Shown: positions 33,450 through 42,379 of the stretch, piece after piece
Position numbering within the stretch: the stretch's first letter is position 1
How the letters are laid out: every line of letters starts with the position of its first letter
Source: Winogradskya humida
GTDB taxonomy: Bacteria > Actinomycetota > Actinomycetes > Mycobacteriales > Micromonosporaceae
Length of the DNA stretch: 64,000 nucleotides
Reading direction: 5' to 3'
NCBI RefSeq assembly: GCF_016862215.1
Contig: NZ_BOMN01000041.1
Coordinates: 124,001 to 188,000 of the forward strand
Notes under the pieces: model-generated
The model's database searches: none
What the model was told of the DNA's origin: nothing
Seen by the model: the letters and a program-made list of their open reading frames with translations, nothing else
Made by a program: the position numbers and the translations under genes

Positions 33450-35166
33450 GACCTGGCTGCGCCGCGCGTTGCCGCTGGTCGAAGCGCATCGTGTAGTCCT
33501 CGCCGCCTCGCTGCTGCTGTCGTTCGCCGGGTTGGTCGTGCAGGTGCAGATCCCCAACCTGCTGCGCATCGGCATCGACAAGGCCATCGTCGACCGCACT
33601 GCGCAGCTCTCCACGTATGTGTGGTGGATCGCCGGTCTCGCCCTGCTCCAGGGGCTGATCAACTATCTGGCCCGGCTCTACCTGCTGCGCACCGCGTACG
33701 AGATCGAGTACGACCTGCGCAACATCGTCTACAGCCACCTCGTCCGGATGCCGTTCGGCTTCTTCGACCGGGTCCAGTCCGGTGAGCTGATGTCGCGGTC
33801 CAGCTCCGACATCCGGGCCGTGCAGATGTACCTGTCGTTCGGCCCGTCGATCCTGGTCCAGTGTCTGATCGCGGTGGTGGCGTTCGGGCTGATGCTCTCC
33901 ATCGACGTGCCGCTGGCGATCGTCGCGATGGCCACGATGCCGGTCATCGGCTTCCTGGGCGTCGGCATGCGCAAGGCGATCTTCCCGATCTCCTGGCTGA
34001 TCCAGGCGCGGCTGGCCGGGATGGCCACGATCGTCGACGAGAACATCCAGGGCGTGCGTATCGTCAAGGCGTTCGCCGCCGAGGGCCGCCAGCTCCGCTC
34101 GCTCGGGGAGTCCGCCGACAAGATCCGGTGGGCCTATCTGCAGGACGCGCGGATCCGCAGCCGGTGGACGCCGGTGCTGGACAACCTGCCCCGGCTCGGC
34201 CTGGCGCTGGTGCTGCTGGTCGGCGGCATCATGGTCATCCGCGGCGGCACCACGGTCGGCACGATCGTCGCGTTCAACTCCTACGTGCTGATGCTCCAGC
34301 CGCCGTTCCGGCTGCTCGGCATGATGATCATGCTGGGGCAGCGGGCCTCGGCGTCCGCGCGGCGCATCTACGAGATCCTCGACACGCCCAGTGACATCGT
34401 CGACGGGCCCGAGCCGCTGGATGTGCCGCTGAAGGGGGACGTGCGGTTCGAGGGGGTGCGGTTCGCGTACCCCAATGGAACGCCCGCGCTCGACGGCCTG
34501 GACCTGCACATCCGCCCGGGGGAGACGGTGGCCGTGGTCGGCGCGACCGGCAGTGGCAAGTCCACCCTGGGCCGGTTGCTCGGCCGCTTCTACGACGTCA
34601 CCGAGGGCAGCGTCACCATCGACGGCCACGACGTCCGGGAGCTGCGCCTGGCGTCGCTGCGCGAGCAGGTCGGCATCGTGCCGGACGAGCCGTTCCTGTT
34701 CAGCCTCTCGATCCACGACAACATCGCCTACGGCCGGCCGGGCGCGACCCGCGACGAGGTGATCGAGGCTGCACGCGCGGCCGGCGCCGACGACTTCGTC
34801 CGCAAGCTGCCCGAGGGCTACGACGCCGTGGTCGGCGAGCGCGGCTACACCCTCTCCGGCGGCCAGCGTCAGCGCCTCGCGATCGCCCGCGCGCTGCTGG
34901 TCAACCCGCCGATCCTGGTCCTCGACGACGCCACCAGCGCCGTCGACGTCACCGTCGAGCAGGCCATCCACGAGTCGCTGGCGCAGCGGATGGCGGGTCG
35001 CACCACCCTGATCGTGGCGCACCGCCTCTCCACCATCGGCCTCGCCGAGCGCGTCGTGCTCATGGAGGGCGGCCGGGTGATCGCCGACGGCACCCACGAG
35101 TCCCTGCTCGCCACCGAGCCCCGCTACGCCCGGGTCCTCGCGGTTTTTGAAAAGACGGAAGCATGA
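33403..35166 (+). CDS. ABC exporter half with degenerate ATPase site (subunit A)
   Basis: Type IV ABC exporter half-transporter of 587 aa: about six membrane helices in residues 20-320, then the nucleotide-binding domain. Walker A is GATGSGKST (380-388) and the signature LSGGQRQ (484-490) is canonical. The catalytic Glu after Walker B is replaced by Asp (VLDDATSAVD, Asp509), and the Q-loop Gln is Asp (VPDEPFLF, Asp428). The H-loop His540 is kept. It should pair with subunit B, whose gene starts in its stop codon (ATGA). The start is TTG at 33403 with AGGAGG 6 bases upstream. Substrate unknown; drugs, lipids or peptides are all possible. Confidence 0.92.
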   Translation: MSRRAPKASIDPDTRKTWLRRALPLVEAHRVVLAASLLLSFAGLVVQVQIPNLLRIGIDKAIVDRTAQLSTYVWWIAGLALLQGLINYLARLYLLRTAYEIEYDLRNIVYSHLVRMPFGFFDRVQSGELMSRSSSDIRAVQMYLSFGPSILVQCLIAVVAFGLMLSIDVPLAIVAMATMPVIGFLGVGMRKAIFPISWLIQARLAGMATIVDENIQGVRIVKAFAAEGRQLRSLGESADKIRWAYLQDARIRSRWTPVLDNLPRLGLALVLLVGGIMVIRGGTTVGTIVAFNSYVLMLQPPFRLLGMMIMLGQRASASARRIYEILDTPSDIVDGPEPLDVPLKGDVRFEGVRFAYPNGTPALDGLDLHIRPGETVAVVGATGSGKSTLGRLLGRFYDVTEGSVTIDGHDVRELRLASLREQVGIVPDEPFLFSLSIHDNIAYGRPGATRDEVIEAARAAGADDFVRKLPEGYDAVVGERGYTLSGGQRQRLAIARALLVNPPILVLDDATSAVDVTVEQAIHESLAQRMAGRTTLIVAHRLSTIGLAERVVLMEGGRVIADGTHESLLATEPRYARVLAVFEKTEA

Positions 35167-37106
35167 GCATGTTCGGCGGCGGGTTCGGCGGCTTCAACGC
35201 CGGTGGGCACTCCTCGGTCGGCGCGGCCGGGAAGAAGGGCAACGGCCTCCCGTTCTCCGGCATCCCCACCGAGCTCGCCGAGGGCGTGGCCAAGCTGGAG
35301 AGCCGCGAGCCGGACCACGGCGACCCGGACGTCAGCTTCGACCCGGTCGCCGACCGCGGTGGGCGGGTCGCCATCATGCGGCTGCTGGCCGGCCGGCCCC
35401 GGCTGCTGATCGCCGCCGCGATCGCCGTCGTGGTGGAGACCTTGCTGCTGCAGGTCGGCCCGTTCCTGCTGCAGATCGGCATCGACCACGGCATCACCGG
35501 CCGGAACATGCCGATCCTGATCGGCGCGACGGCCGCCTTCGTCGCCGCCGTGCTCCTCACCGGCGTGGCGACCGCCGCCCGGATGCGCCAGAGCGGCAAG
35601 CTTGCCGCATCGACCACCCGTGACCTGCGGATCCGCATCTTCGCGCACCTGCAGCGGATGTCGCTCGACTACTACACCACCGAGAAGGCCGGCGTCACGA
35701 TGACCCGGATGACCTCGGACGTCGAGGCGTTGCAGAGCCTGATCGGCGACGGGTTCGCGCAGTTCGGCATCCAGGCGCTGACCATGGTCGTGGTCACCGC
35801 GGTGCTCTTCCACTACAACGCCGAGCTGGCGATCATCACGTTGCTGCTGGTCGTGCCGCCGTTGCTGCTGCTCTCGCTGTGGTTCCGCCGGGCCGCCGAC
35901 AAGGGCTACGAGCGCCAGCGCGACGCGATCGCCACGATGTTCGCCGACCTGTCCGAGAGCCTCAACGGCGTACGTGTGGTCACCGCCCACAACCGCCAGG
36001 AGCGCAACATCGTCGCCCACCGCGAGGTGGTCGGCGCCTACCGCGACGCGAACGACTTCACCGGCCGGATCAACGCGATCTACGGCCCCGGCTCGTCGGT
36101 CGTCGGCCTGCTCGGGATGGCCGCGCTGCTGTTCCTCGGCGGCCGGATGGTGCTGCGCGGCTCGCTGACCATCGGCGAGCTCAGCGCGTTCGTGCTCTAC
36201 CTCAACGCGTTCTTCGCGCCGGTCCAGCAGCTCGTCCAGCTCTACACCCAGTACCAGCAGGCCCGCGCCGCCGTCGGCAAGATCAACACCCTGCTCACCT
36301 CGGCCCCATCGGTCCGGTCGGCCCCACAAGCCACCCCACTTCCGTCGGTACGCGGTGAGCTCGTCTTCGACGACGTGACGTTCGAATACCTCCCCGGCCG
36401 GCCGGTGCTGAGCCACGTCAACCTGCGCATCGAACCGGGCGAGACCGTCGCCTGCGTCGGGCCCACCGGCGCCGGCAAGTCCACCCTCGCGAAGCTGGTC
36501 ACCCGGCTCTACGACCCGACCGGCGGCCGCATCCTCATCGACGGCCACGACCTGCGCGACATCACCCTGGAGTCGCTGCGCGCGCAGATCGGCGTCGTGC
36601 CGCAGGAGCCGTTCCTGTTCGCCGGCACCCTGCGGGACAACATCGCCTTCGCCCGCCCGGAGGCCACCGACGCGCAGGTGTGGGCCGCCGTCGACGCGGT
36701 CGGCCTGCGCGAGCTGGTCGAACGCTCCCCGGACGGCCTGCTCACCGCGCTGCACGAGCGCGGCCAGTCGGTGTCGTCGGGGGAGCGGCAACTGCTCGCG
36801 CTGGCCCGCGCGTTCCTGGCCGAGCCCCGGGTCGTTGTGCTCGACGAGGCGACCTCCAGCCTGGACCTGCGCAGCGAGCTGCGGGTCGAGGCCGCGCTGG
36901 ACCAGCTGCTCGAGGGCCGCACGGCGATCCTCGTCGCGCACCGGCTCTCCACCGCCATGCGCGCCGACCGGATCATCGTCGTCGACGACCTCGGCATCAT
37001 CGAGTCGGGCAGCCACGACGCCCTGGTCGCCGCCGACGGCCGCTACGCCGAGATGTACCGGACTTGGTCATCGGGCGTGTCCCGGGTTGTGCCCGACGGC
37101 TCCTGA
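35163..37106 (+). CDS. ABC exporter half with canonical ATPase site (subunit B)
   Basis: Partner half-transporter of 647 aa. It has a Gly-rich N-terminal extension of about 70 residues (MFGGGFGGFNAGGHSS), six membrane helices to about residue 370, and a nucleotide-binding domain with Walker A GPTGAGKST (433-441), Q-loop VPQEPFLF, Walker B plus catalytic Glu in VVLDEATSSLD (Glu562) and an H-loop AHRLST. Its signature is degenerate: VSSGERQ (537-543) instead of LSGGQRQ. With subunit A this gives one fully canonical composite ATP site and one defective site, as in TmrAB-like heterodimers. The 4-base overlap fits equal synthesis. Confidence 0.92.
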   Translation: MSMFGGGFGGFNAGGHSSVGAAGKKGNGLPFSGIPTELAEGVAKLESREPDHGDPDVSFDPVADRGGRVAIMRLLAGRPRLLIAAAIAVVVETLLLQVGPFLLQIGIDHGITGRNMPILIGATAAFVAAVLLTGVATAARMRQSGKLAASTTRDLRIRIFAHLQRMSLDYYTTEKAGVTMTRMTSDVEALQSLIGDGFAQFGIQALTMVVVTAVLFHYNAELAIITLLLVVPPLLLLSLWFRRAADKGYERQRDAIATMFADLSESLNGVRVVTAHNRQERNIVAHREVVGAYRDANDFTGRINAIYGPGSSVVGLLGMAALLFLGGRMVLRGSLTIGELSAFVLYLNAFFAPVQQLVQLYTQYQQARAAVGKINTLLTSAPSVRSAPQATPLPSVRGELVFDDVTFEYLPGRPVLSHVNLRIEPGETVACVGPTGAGKSTLAKLVTRLYDPTGGRILIDGHDLRDITLESLRAQIGVVPQEPFLFAGTLRDNIAFARPEATDAQVWAAVDAVGLRELVERSPDGLLTALHERGQSVSSGERQLLALARAFLAEPRVVVLDEATSSLDLRSELRVEAALDQLLEGRTAILVAHRLSTAMRADRIIVVDDLGIIESGSHDALVAADGRYAEMYRTWSSGVSRVVPDGS

Positions 37107-37157
37107 CGGTAGGCAGGGGGTGACTGTCCACTCTCCACCCAGCCTTCCGGAGGCCCG

Positions 37158-39023
37158 ATGAGGTTCACCCTCGCGCTCGCCACCACCTGTTCTGTTGTTC
37201 TCGCGTCGGCCGTCCCCGCGTCCGCTTCCGCTTCCGCGTCCGCTTCCGCGTCCGCTTCCGCGTCCGCTTCCGCGTCCGCTGTCTCGTCCACCGCCATCGG
37301 GCACGGCGGAGCCGGCGCCACGGCCGCCCCCACCGCCGTCGGGTACGGCGGGGCCGTCGCCACGGTCGACCCCACGGCCACCGCCGTCGGCCTGGAGGTT
37401 CTGCGCAAGGGCGGCAACGCGGTCGACGCCGCCGTGGCCACCGCCGCAGCGCTCGGCGTCACCGAACCGTTCTCCGCGGGCATCGGCGGCGGCGGATTCT
37501 TCGTCTACTACGACGCCAAGCGCAAGACGGTCAGCACGATCGACGGGCGCGAGTCCGGGCCCGCCACGATGACCGAGAACATCTTCGTCGACCCGGCGGA
37601 CGGGTTGCCGTACGACTTCCAGGAGGCCCGGGTCAGCGGCCTCTCCGTCGGCACCCCCGGCAGCCTCGCCACCTGGGAGGCCGCCACGAAGAAGTGGGGC
37701 ACGAAGTCGCTGAGCAGCCTGCTGCAGCCGGCCGCCGCAGTGGCCGACAGGGGCTTCCCGGTCGACGCGACGTTCCGCCAGCAGATCACCGACAACGCGG
37801 CCGCATTCGGGCAGTTCGACGCGACCAAGAAGCTGTACCTGCCCGGTGGCGCGCCGCCCGTGGTCGGCAGCACCCAGCGCAACCCCGACCTCGCGGACAC
37901 GTACAGGCTGATCGCCAAGCGCGGCACCGACGTCTTCTACAAGGGTGCGGTCGGCGCCGACATCGTGCGTACCGTCCAGCACCCGCAGGTCTCGTCGACG
38001 CCGGTCGGCACGTGGGCGTACCCGATCCGCCCCGGTGACCTGCGTCTTTCCGACCTCGCGAAGTACCGGGTGAACTTCCCGGCACCGACCACGTCGGACT
38101 ACCGCGGGCTCACCGTCTACGGAATGTCGACCCCGTCCAGCGGCGGCACCACGGTCGGCGAGGCCCTCAACATCCTCGAGAAGACCGACCTGTCGAAGGT
38201 CTCCACCACCCAGGCGCTGCATCAGTACGCCGAATCGACCGCACTCTCGTTCGCCGACCGGAACCGGTACGTGGGGGCGTACACCTCGCAGTCGGTCCTG
38301 AAAAAGCTCCTGAGCGACCGGTGGGCCGGACAGCGGGCCTGCCAGATCGACCCGGCACACGCCCTGGTCAAGCCCGTCCCGCCGGGTGACCTCAACGCCA
38401 CCGGCTGCACCCCGGCGAAGGCCGGCGCCCCGGTCGAGGAGGGTCAGAGCACCACCAACCTCACGGTCACCGACCGCTGGGGCAACATCGTCGAATACAC
38501 GCTCACCATCGAGCAGACCGGCGGCAACGCCATGGTCGTCCCCGGCCGCGGCTTCCTGCTCAACAACGAACTGACCGACTTCAACTTCACGGGTACGCAG
38601 GGCACGGCCCCGGACCCGAATCTCCCCGGCCCGAACAAGCGCCCCCGCAGCTCGATGTCCCCGACCATCGTCCTCAAGCACGGCAAGCCGTTCCTCGCCC
38701 TCGGCTCCCCCGGCGGCGCGACCATCATCACCACGGTCCTGCAGATCCTGATCAACCGGGTCGACCTGGGCCTGACCCTGCCGCAGGCCATGGCGGCGCC
38801 CCGCGCGTCGCAGCGCAACAGTGCGGGCATCCAGGCCGAACCCGCCTTCCACCAGCAGTACGGCCCGGGTCTCGAAGCCCTCGGCCACACGTTCGGCCCT
38901 GACGTCGCCGAGCTGGGCGCTGCTACCGCGATCGAGTTCACGGGCTACGGCGGCGTCATCGCCACCGCCGAGCCGGTGCGGCGCGGTGGCGGCTCGGCCG
39001 CTGTGGTCAAGCCGAAGCGCTGA
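37158..39023 (+). CDS. ggt: Secreted gamma-glutamyltransferase
   Basis: Gamma-glutamyl transferase/hydrolase of 621 aa, exported, acting on glutathione-like compounds. The signal peptide is followed by ten Ser-Ala repeats. The fold is recognised from ATVDPTATAVGLEVLRKGGNAVDAAVA (one continuous run), FSAGIGGGGFFVYYD, and DGRESGP. Autocleavage before the nucleophile Thr is expected at GQSTTNLTVTD, and GRGFLLNNELTDF and RPRSSMSPTIV follow as usual. The ATG at 37158 has GGAGG upstream. It starts 51 bases behind the ABC exporter and may share its transcript; it is convergent with a second gene of the superfamily. Confidence 0.9.
   Translation: MRFTLALATTCSVVLASAVPASASASASASASASASASASAVSSTAIGHGGAGATAAPTAVGYGGAVATVDPTATAVGLEVLRKGGNAVDAAVATAAALGVTEPFSAGIGGGGFFVYYDAKRKTVSTIDGRESGPATMTENIFVDPADGLPYDFQEARVSGLSVGTPGSLATWEAATKKWGTKSLSSLLQPAAAVADRGFPVDATFRQQITDNAAAFGQFDATKKLYLPGGAPPVVGSTQRNPDLADTYRLIAKRGTDVFYKGAVGADIVRTVQHPQVSSTPVGTWAYPIRPGDLRLSDLAKYRVNFPAPTTSDYRGLTVYGMSTPSSGGTTVGEALNILEKTDLSKVSTTQALHQYAESTALSFADRNRYVGAYTSQSVLKKLLSDRWAGQRACQIDPAHALVKPVPPGDLNATGCTPAKAGAPVEEGQSTTNLTVTDRWGNIVEYTLTIEQTGGNAMVVPGRGFLLNNELTDFNFTGTQGTAPDPNLPGPNKRPRSSMSPTIVLKHGKPFLALGSPGGATIITTVLQILINRVDLGLTLPQAMAAPRASQRNSAGIQAEPAFHQQYGPGLEALGHTFGPDVAELGAATAIEFTGYGGVIATAEPVRRGGGSAAVVKPKR
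37221..37280 (+). repeat. Hexanucleotide repeat TCCGC(T/G) x10
   Basis: Ten tandem hexamers encode Ser-Ala pairs just after the signal peptide core of the gamma-glutamyltransferase. The unit keeps the reading frame, so copy-number changes would only alter linker length. Confidence 0.9.
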
Positions 39024-39031
39024 CGTTCCCG

Positions 39032-39061
39032 CCCGGGGCGCCCTGTATCTGGCGTCCCGGG
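39032..39061. terminator. Hairpin between the two convergent transferase genes
   Basis: CCCGGGGCGCC (39032-39042) pairs with GGCGTCCCGGG (39051-39061) with one wobble. A second stem, GCCGGCCG / CGGCCGGC, follows at 39078-39101. Together they separate the two genes. Confidence 0.6.
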
Positions 39062-39117
39062 TCCGTCATCTTGCCCGGCCGGCCGGTCGTTCTCGGCCGG
39101 CGCGGCTCCGCTCGGGT

Positions 39118-40923
39118 CTACCGGCCGGCGGCGTAACCCTGCATTCCGCGGGGGTTCGCCGCCGCGGAGAGCAGCCCGGTCCCCGGATCGCGCAGGACGG
39201 CGGACAACCTGCCAAGGCTCCATGGCCCGGCAACCGTGACGTCATGCCCACGCCGGCATAGACCTTCGATCACGTCGCTGCCCAGACGGTCCTCGACGAC
39301 CACACCCGTCGGCGTCCAGTGCCGCGGCCAGAACGACTGGGCGACGGCCGTGGTGTGGAACATCGGCGCCTCGATCGCCTCCTGCGGGTTGTATCCACCC
39401 ACGAGCGTGCGCAGCAGATAGACCAGCTGCCACTGATCCTGCTGATCACCACCGGGCGACCCGAGCGCGGAGACAGCCACGCCGTTCCTGCTCAGGACCG
39501 TCGGCGACAACGTGGTGCGGGGGCGTCTGCCGGGTTTCAGCGCGGACGGGCTCGCCGGGTCCAGCCAGGTCATCTGCAACCGTGTCCCGAGACAGAACCC
39601 CAGCTCCGGGATCGTCGGATTCGACTGCAACCAGCCACCCGACGGGGTCGCCGACACCATGTTGCCGTGCCGGTCGACCACGTCGATGTGCGAGGTGTCC
39701 CCTTTGGTCACACCGGTCGGCCGTACGGTGGGCTCACCCGTGCCCGCGCTCTCCTCCCGGTCGCCGGTGCTCCGAAGTGGCACACGGTATGGCTCGACGC
39801 CCCGGATCGTGCCGGGCCGCCACACCCCCGACGCCTCGCCGGTGATGAGCGCGGCGCGAGACCTGGCGTACTCAGGGGTGAGAAGTTGCCGTAGCAGTTC
39901 GTGGTTGTCCGCGGCATCGCCGTAATAGGCATCCCGATCGGCCATCGCGAGCTTGAGCGCCTCGACGACGTTGTGCACCCCGATCTCCGTCGACGGATCA
40001 AGCTCGGCATCACCGAACGTGTCCAGAATCGCCAACGCCTGAAGCAGAACCGGCCCCTGCGCCCAGAACGACGCCTTGGCAATGACATGCCCCCGGAACT
40101 CGATCTCCACGGGCTCCTCAGCCACGACCCGGAAGCCCGCAAAGTCCGCCGCTTCAACAACCCCGGCATAGTCCCCGCCGTCGGAGTGCCGATGAACCCG
40201 CCCCGCAAACGCAGCAGCCTCGTCCGCCACAAACCCGGTCTTCCACTCCCGCAGCACATCGTCAATCCGCGCAGTCCGACTCGTAGCGTCGCCGGCCGCC
40301 TCAACCAGCCGCCGCAGCGTCCGCGCATACCCGGGAAGCCTCACCACCTGCCCGGCCGCCGGAACCTCACCGTCAACCAGCCACGTCGCAGCGGAACTCG
40401 GCCAATGCTCCCGAAAGTGATCCGCCATCGTCGCGATGGTCCGCGCCGCCGCCGGCCCAAGAGGCTGACCCACCTCGGCATAGTGGATCGCGTACGCGAG
40501 CACATCGGCGACATCCCAGCTCCCGTGCTCCCGCAACATCCACAACCAAGCCTCAACAGCCCCCGGCACCGCCGCAGCCAGCGCCCCCGACCCAGGAACA
40601 GCCGAAAGCCCCACCCCGACGTAATGCTCAACGGTCGCCCGCCGCGGCGCCGCCCCCTGCCCGGCAACAACGGCAACATCCGCCCCGACCGGCGCCACCA
40701 TCGCCACCATGTCCCCGCCGGCACCATTCAGATGCGGCTCAACCACATGCATGACAAACCCCGCCGCCACCGCCGCATCAAACGCGTTCCCACCCCGCTC
40801 AAGCACCGCCTGCGCCACCCCGGTCGCCACCCAGTGAGTGGTAGCCGCCATCCCGAACGACCCCTGCAACAACGGCCGCCCCAGATCCCCGGCCGGCTCA
40901 ACGAATTTCAAGTTCTCCCGCAT
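39118..40923 (-). CDS. Gamma-glutamyltransferase-family protein, cytoplasmic
   Basis: Ntn-hydrolase superfamily member of 601 aa related to gamma-glutamyltransferases and the YwrD/acylase branch. From the ATG at 40923: GMAATTHWVATGVAQAVLERGGNAFDAAVAAGF, then LNGAGGDMVAMV, the probable autocleavage nucleophile in TKGDTSHIDVVDRHGNMVSAT, and RPRTTLSPTVLSRNG. The LLNNxMxDF motif of true transferases is replaced by LGTRLQMTWLD, so hydrolase or acylase activity is as likely as transfer. No signal peptide. The frame stays open upstream into a transposase remnant; that extension is not part of the gene. The gene shows more Pro/Arg shadow frames but normal codon use. Confidence 0.87.
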   Translation of the reverse strand: MRENLKFVEPAGDLGRPLLQGSFGMAATTHWVATGVAQAVLERGGNAFDAAVAAGFVMHVVEPHLNGAGGDMVAMVAPVGADVAVVAGQGAAPRRATVEHYVGVGLSAVPGSGALAAAVPGAVEAWLWMLREHGSWDVADVLAYAIHYAEVGQPLGPAAARTIATMADHFREHWPSSAATWLVDGEVPAAGQVVRLPGYARTLRRLVEAAGDATSRTARIDDVLREWKTGFVADEAAAFAGRVHRHSDGGDYAGVVEAADFAGFRVVAEEPVEIEFRGHVIAKASFWAQGPVLLQALAILDTFGDAELDPSTEIGVHNVVEALKLAMADRDAYYGDAADNHELLRQLLTPEYARSRAALITGEASGVWRPGTIRGVEPYRVPLRSTGDREESAGTGEPTVRPTGVTKGDTSHIDVVDRHGNMVSATPSGGWLQSNPTIPELGFCLGTRLQMTWLDPASPSALKPGRRPRTTLSPTVLSRNGVAVSALGSPGGDQQDQWQLVYLLRTLVGGYNPQEAIEAPMFHTTAVAQSFWPRHWTPTGVVVEDRLGSDVIEGLCRRGHDVTVAGPWSLGRLSAVLRDPGTGLLSAAANPRGMQGYAAGR

Positions 40924-41089
40924 CGAAGCGAGACTAGACCGCCCCGGCCGGGTTGCCATCGACGTGATGCATGTGTGCAAACTTGACCTATGCCTAGCTG
41001 TCGCGAATCTGGTGTGGACTGGTTCGATCGCTCCGAGGTCTCTCTGAGTCTGTGGCCCAGTCGGGCGCCCGCGCTGCATCAGCGCCCGT

Positions 41090-41385
41090 ATCGATTGCAC
41101 GGCGGAGTGCCCCCTGGCGGCATGAATAAGAAAGGGGCAGGGGGCGTCTACGATGTATCGGGTTTCCCGGTCGAGGTCGTCGGCGGTCGGGACGAACTCG
41201 GAAAGCACCGCGTAAAGAAGCGGAGTGGTCCCGGAAACGGCACGAGAGATCGTCGACTGCAAAACACCGTATGCTTCGGCGAGTTCTGCTTGGACGCGAT
41301 TGCGTCGTAAATATGCCGGGGTGATGACCACAGCCCGGCAGAGACAATGTTTTTCGTAAGATGTTGTGTGGTAACTCTATCCTAC
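41090..41385 (-). pseudogene. Truncated IS5-family-like transposase remnant
   Basis: Minus-strand translation gives SYEKHCLCRAVVITPAYLRR, then NRVQAELAEAYGVLQSTISR, then PTADDLDRETRYIVD. This is the N-terminal helix-turn-helix part of actinobacterial IS5-like (DDE_Tnp_4) transposases. The match fades after YIVDA, and the DDE catalytic region and original start are missing. It is in frame with the transferase gene at 39118-40923, which is why the open frame runs through both. A relic, not a functional element. Confidence 0.7.
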
Positions 41386-41714
41386 CGACGGGCGAGCCGC
41401 CTTCTCCTTCCTGGCTCTACCGTGGATTGCCGGGCCCTTGCTGAATAAGCCTCAAGGTGACCCCCTCGCGTCGGCATGTCCGGGCGCCAGCCGCTCGCCT
41501 CGTCGTGAGGCTGCTCGGCCCGCGGATCGCGGCAAAGAAGGGCCTCGGACGGCATCGATGCGGGCTTTGTCGTGGCGTCATCGGGGCGGGTCGCCGGCGT
41601 CGCTTCGCCTGAGGGGCCCGGTCTTCGAGCAGAGTCTTGGGTGGATGCGCGGCGTCATCGGCGGTTTGCCTGAAGAAGGCCCGGTGCCGGCGGGTCAGCA
41701 GACGGCGGCGTGCG
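41386..41714. other. Gap behind the transposase remnant
   Basis: No supported gene in 329 bases. CCCTTGCTGAATAAG near 41430 resembles the ends of some insertion elements, but I cannot find a matching partner. A 20-bp duplication begins at 41694. Likely decayed mobile DNA. Confidence 0.4.
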
Positions 41715-41733
41715 TCAGCAGACGGCGGCGTGC
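41694..41733. repeat. Exact 20-bp tandem duplication
   Basis: GTCAGCAGACGGCGGCGTGC occurs twice back to back (41694-41713 and 41714-41733). The stop codon of the hypothetical gene at 41715 lies in the second copy. Confidence 0.9.
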
Positions 41734-42149
41734 TTCACCTGCCAGCGGTTGGTGAAACGGGTCCAGTCGAACAGTTCACCCGCGGCGCGCCTGCGGTCAC
41801 GTTCGTACGCGGCGTCGGCGCAGGCCTGCGTGGTGTTCGCCGCACTGAACAAGGCACGTGCCGCCTCGATCCACATGACTTTGCCGTCCGGTGTCCGCGC
41901 TTCGGGGGAGTCGCGTCGCAGGCGGGCGGTATGACCCAGGGCTTTACCGAAAGCGCGCCGGACCCGGTGTTCACGCCGGAACACTTCGGTTGCCGCGGAG
42001 TAATTTCGGCGCTTGGTGGGGTCGCGTAGCCAAGACAATTCGACTGGCGTAAAAATTTCCAGCTGCGTGTATTGCACTCCTTGATACTTCTCGGACAACG
42101 GCATGATCGGAAGGGGTGAGTGTGCCATTGCCGGGTTGATGTAGATCAC
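41715..42149 (-). CDS. Hypothetical protein in a degraded mobile region
   Basis: Open frame of up to 144 aa, starting with GTG at 42149 or ATG at 42128 or 42104; none has a clear ribosome-binding site. The product contains EKYQGVQYTQLEIFTPVELSW and WIEAARALFSAANTTQACADAAYERDRRRA, has a helical charged C-terminal half and no signal peptide or membrane segment. I do not recognise it. Its base composition is lower in GC than its neighbours and the surroundings carry IS remnants, so recent acquisition or decay is possible. Its stop is inside a 20-bp tandem duplication. Confidence 0.45.
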   Translation of the reverse strand: MIYINPAMAHSPLPIMPLSEKYQGVQYTQLEIFTPVELSWLRDPTKRRNYSAATEVFRREHRVRRAFGKALGHTARLRRDSPEARTPDGKVMWIEAARALFSAANTTQACADAAYERDRRRAAGELFDWTRFTNRWQVKHAAVC

Positions 42150-42252
42150 AGGAATGCGAATAGCAGATGGCGAGTAATTGGGTAGCCGGAATTCAGTGGT
42201 GGGTGGGTTCCGGGACGGCGATGATTGCTGGGCGGGTGCGTTATGACACAGG

Positions 42253-42321
42253 GAGGATTGTTCAGGACGGGTGAGATCAGGTCGTCCATCTGGCGCTCAA
42301 GGTAGGTCCTGAACAACCCTC
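42253..42321. repeat. Long inverted repeat, possible small element
   Basis: GAGGATTGTTCAGGAC (42253-42268) faces GTCCTGAACAACCCTC (42306-42321): 15 of 16 positions pair, and partial pairing goes on outward (CACA). The spacer is 37 bases. It lies between two minus-strand genes. Confidence 0.6.
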
Positions 42322-42379
42322 GTTGTGCTCGATGCCGGGCGATCGTGCGTGATGGCGAGGAGGTTGCCGCATTCGACTG

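Noticed and set aside
37221..37280. CRISPR-like repeat
   Set aside because: Uninterrupted hexamers without spacers inside a coding sequence; the tandem arrays at 47312 and 47848 also lack spacers, so no CRISPR array is present.
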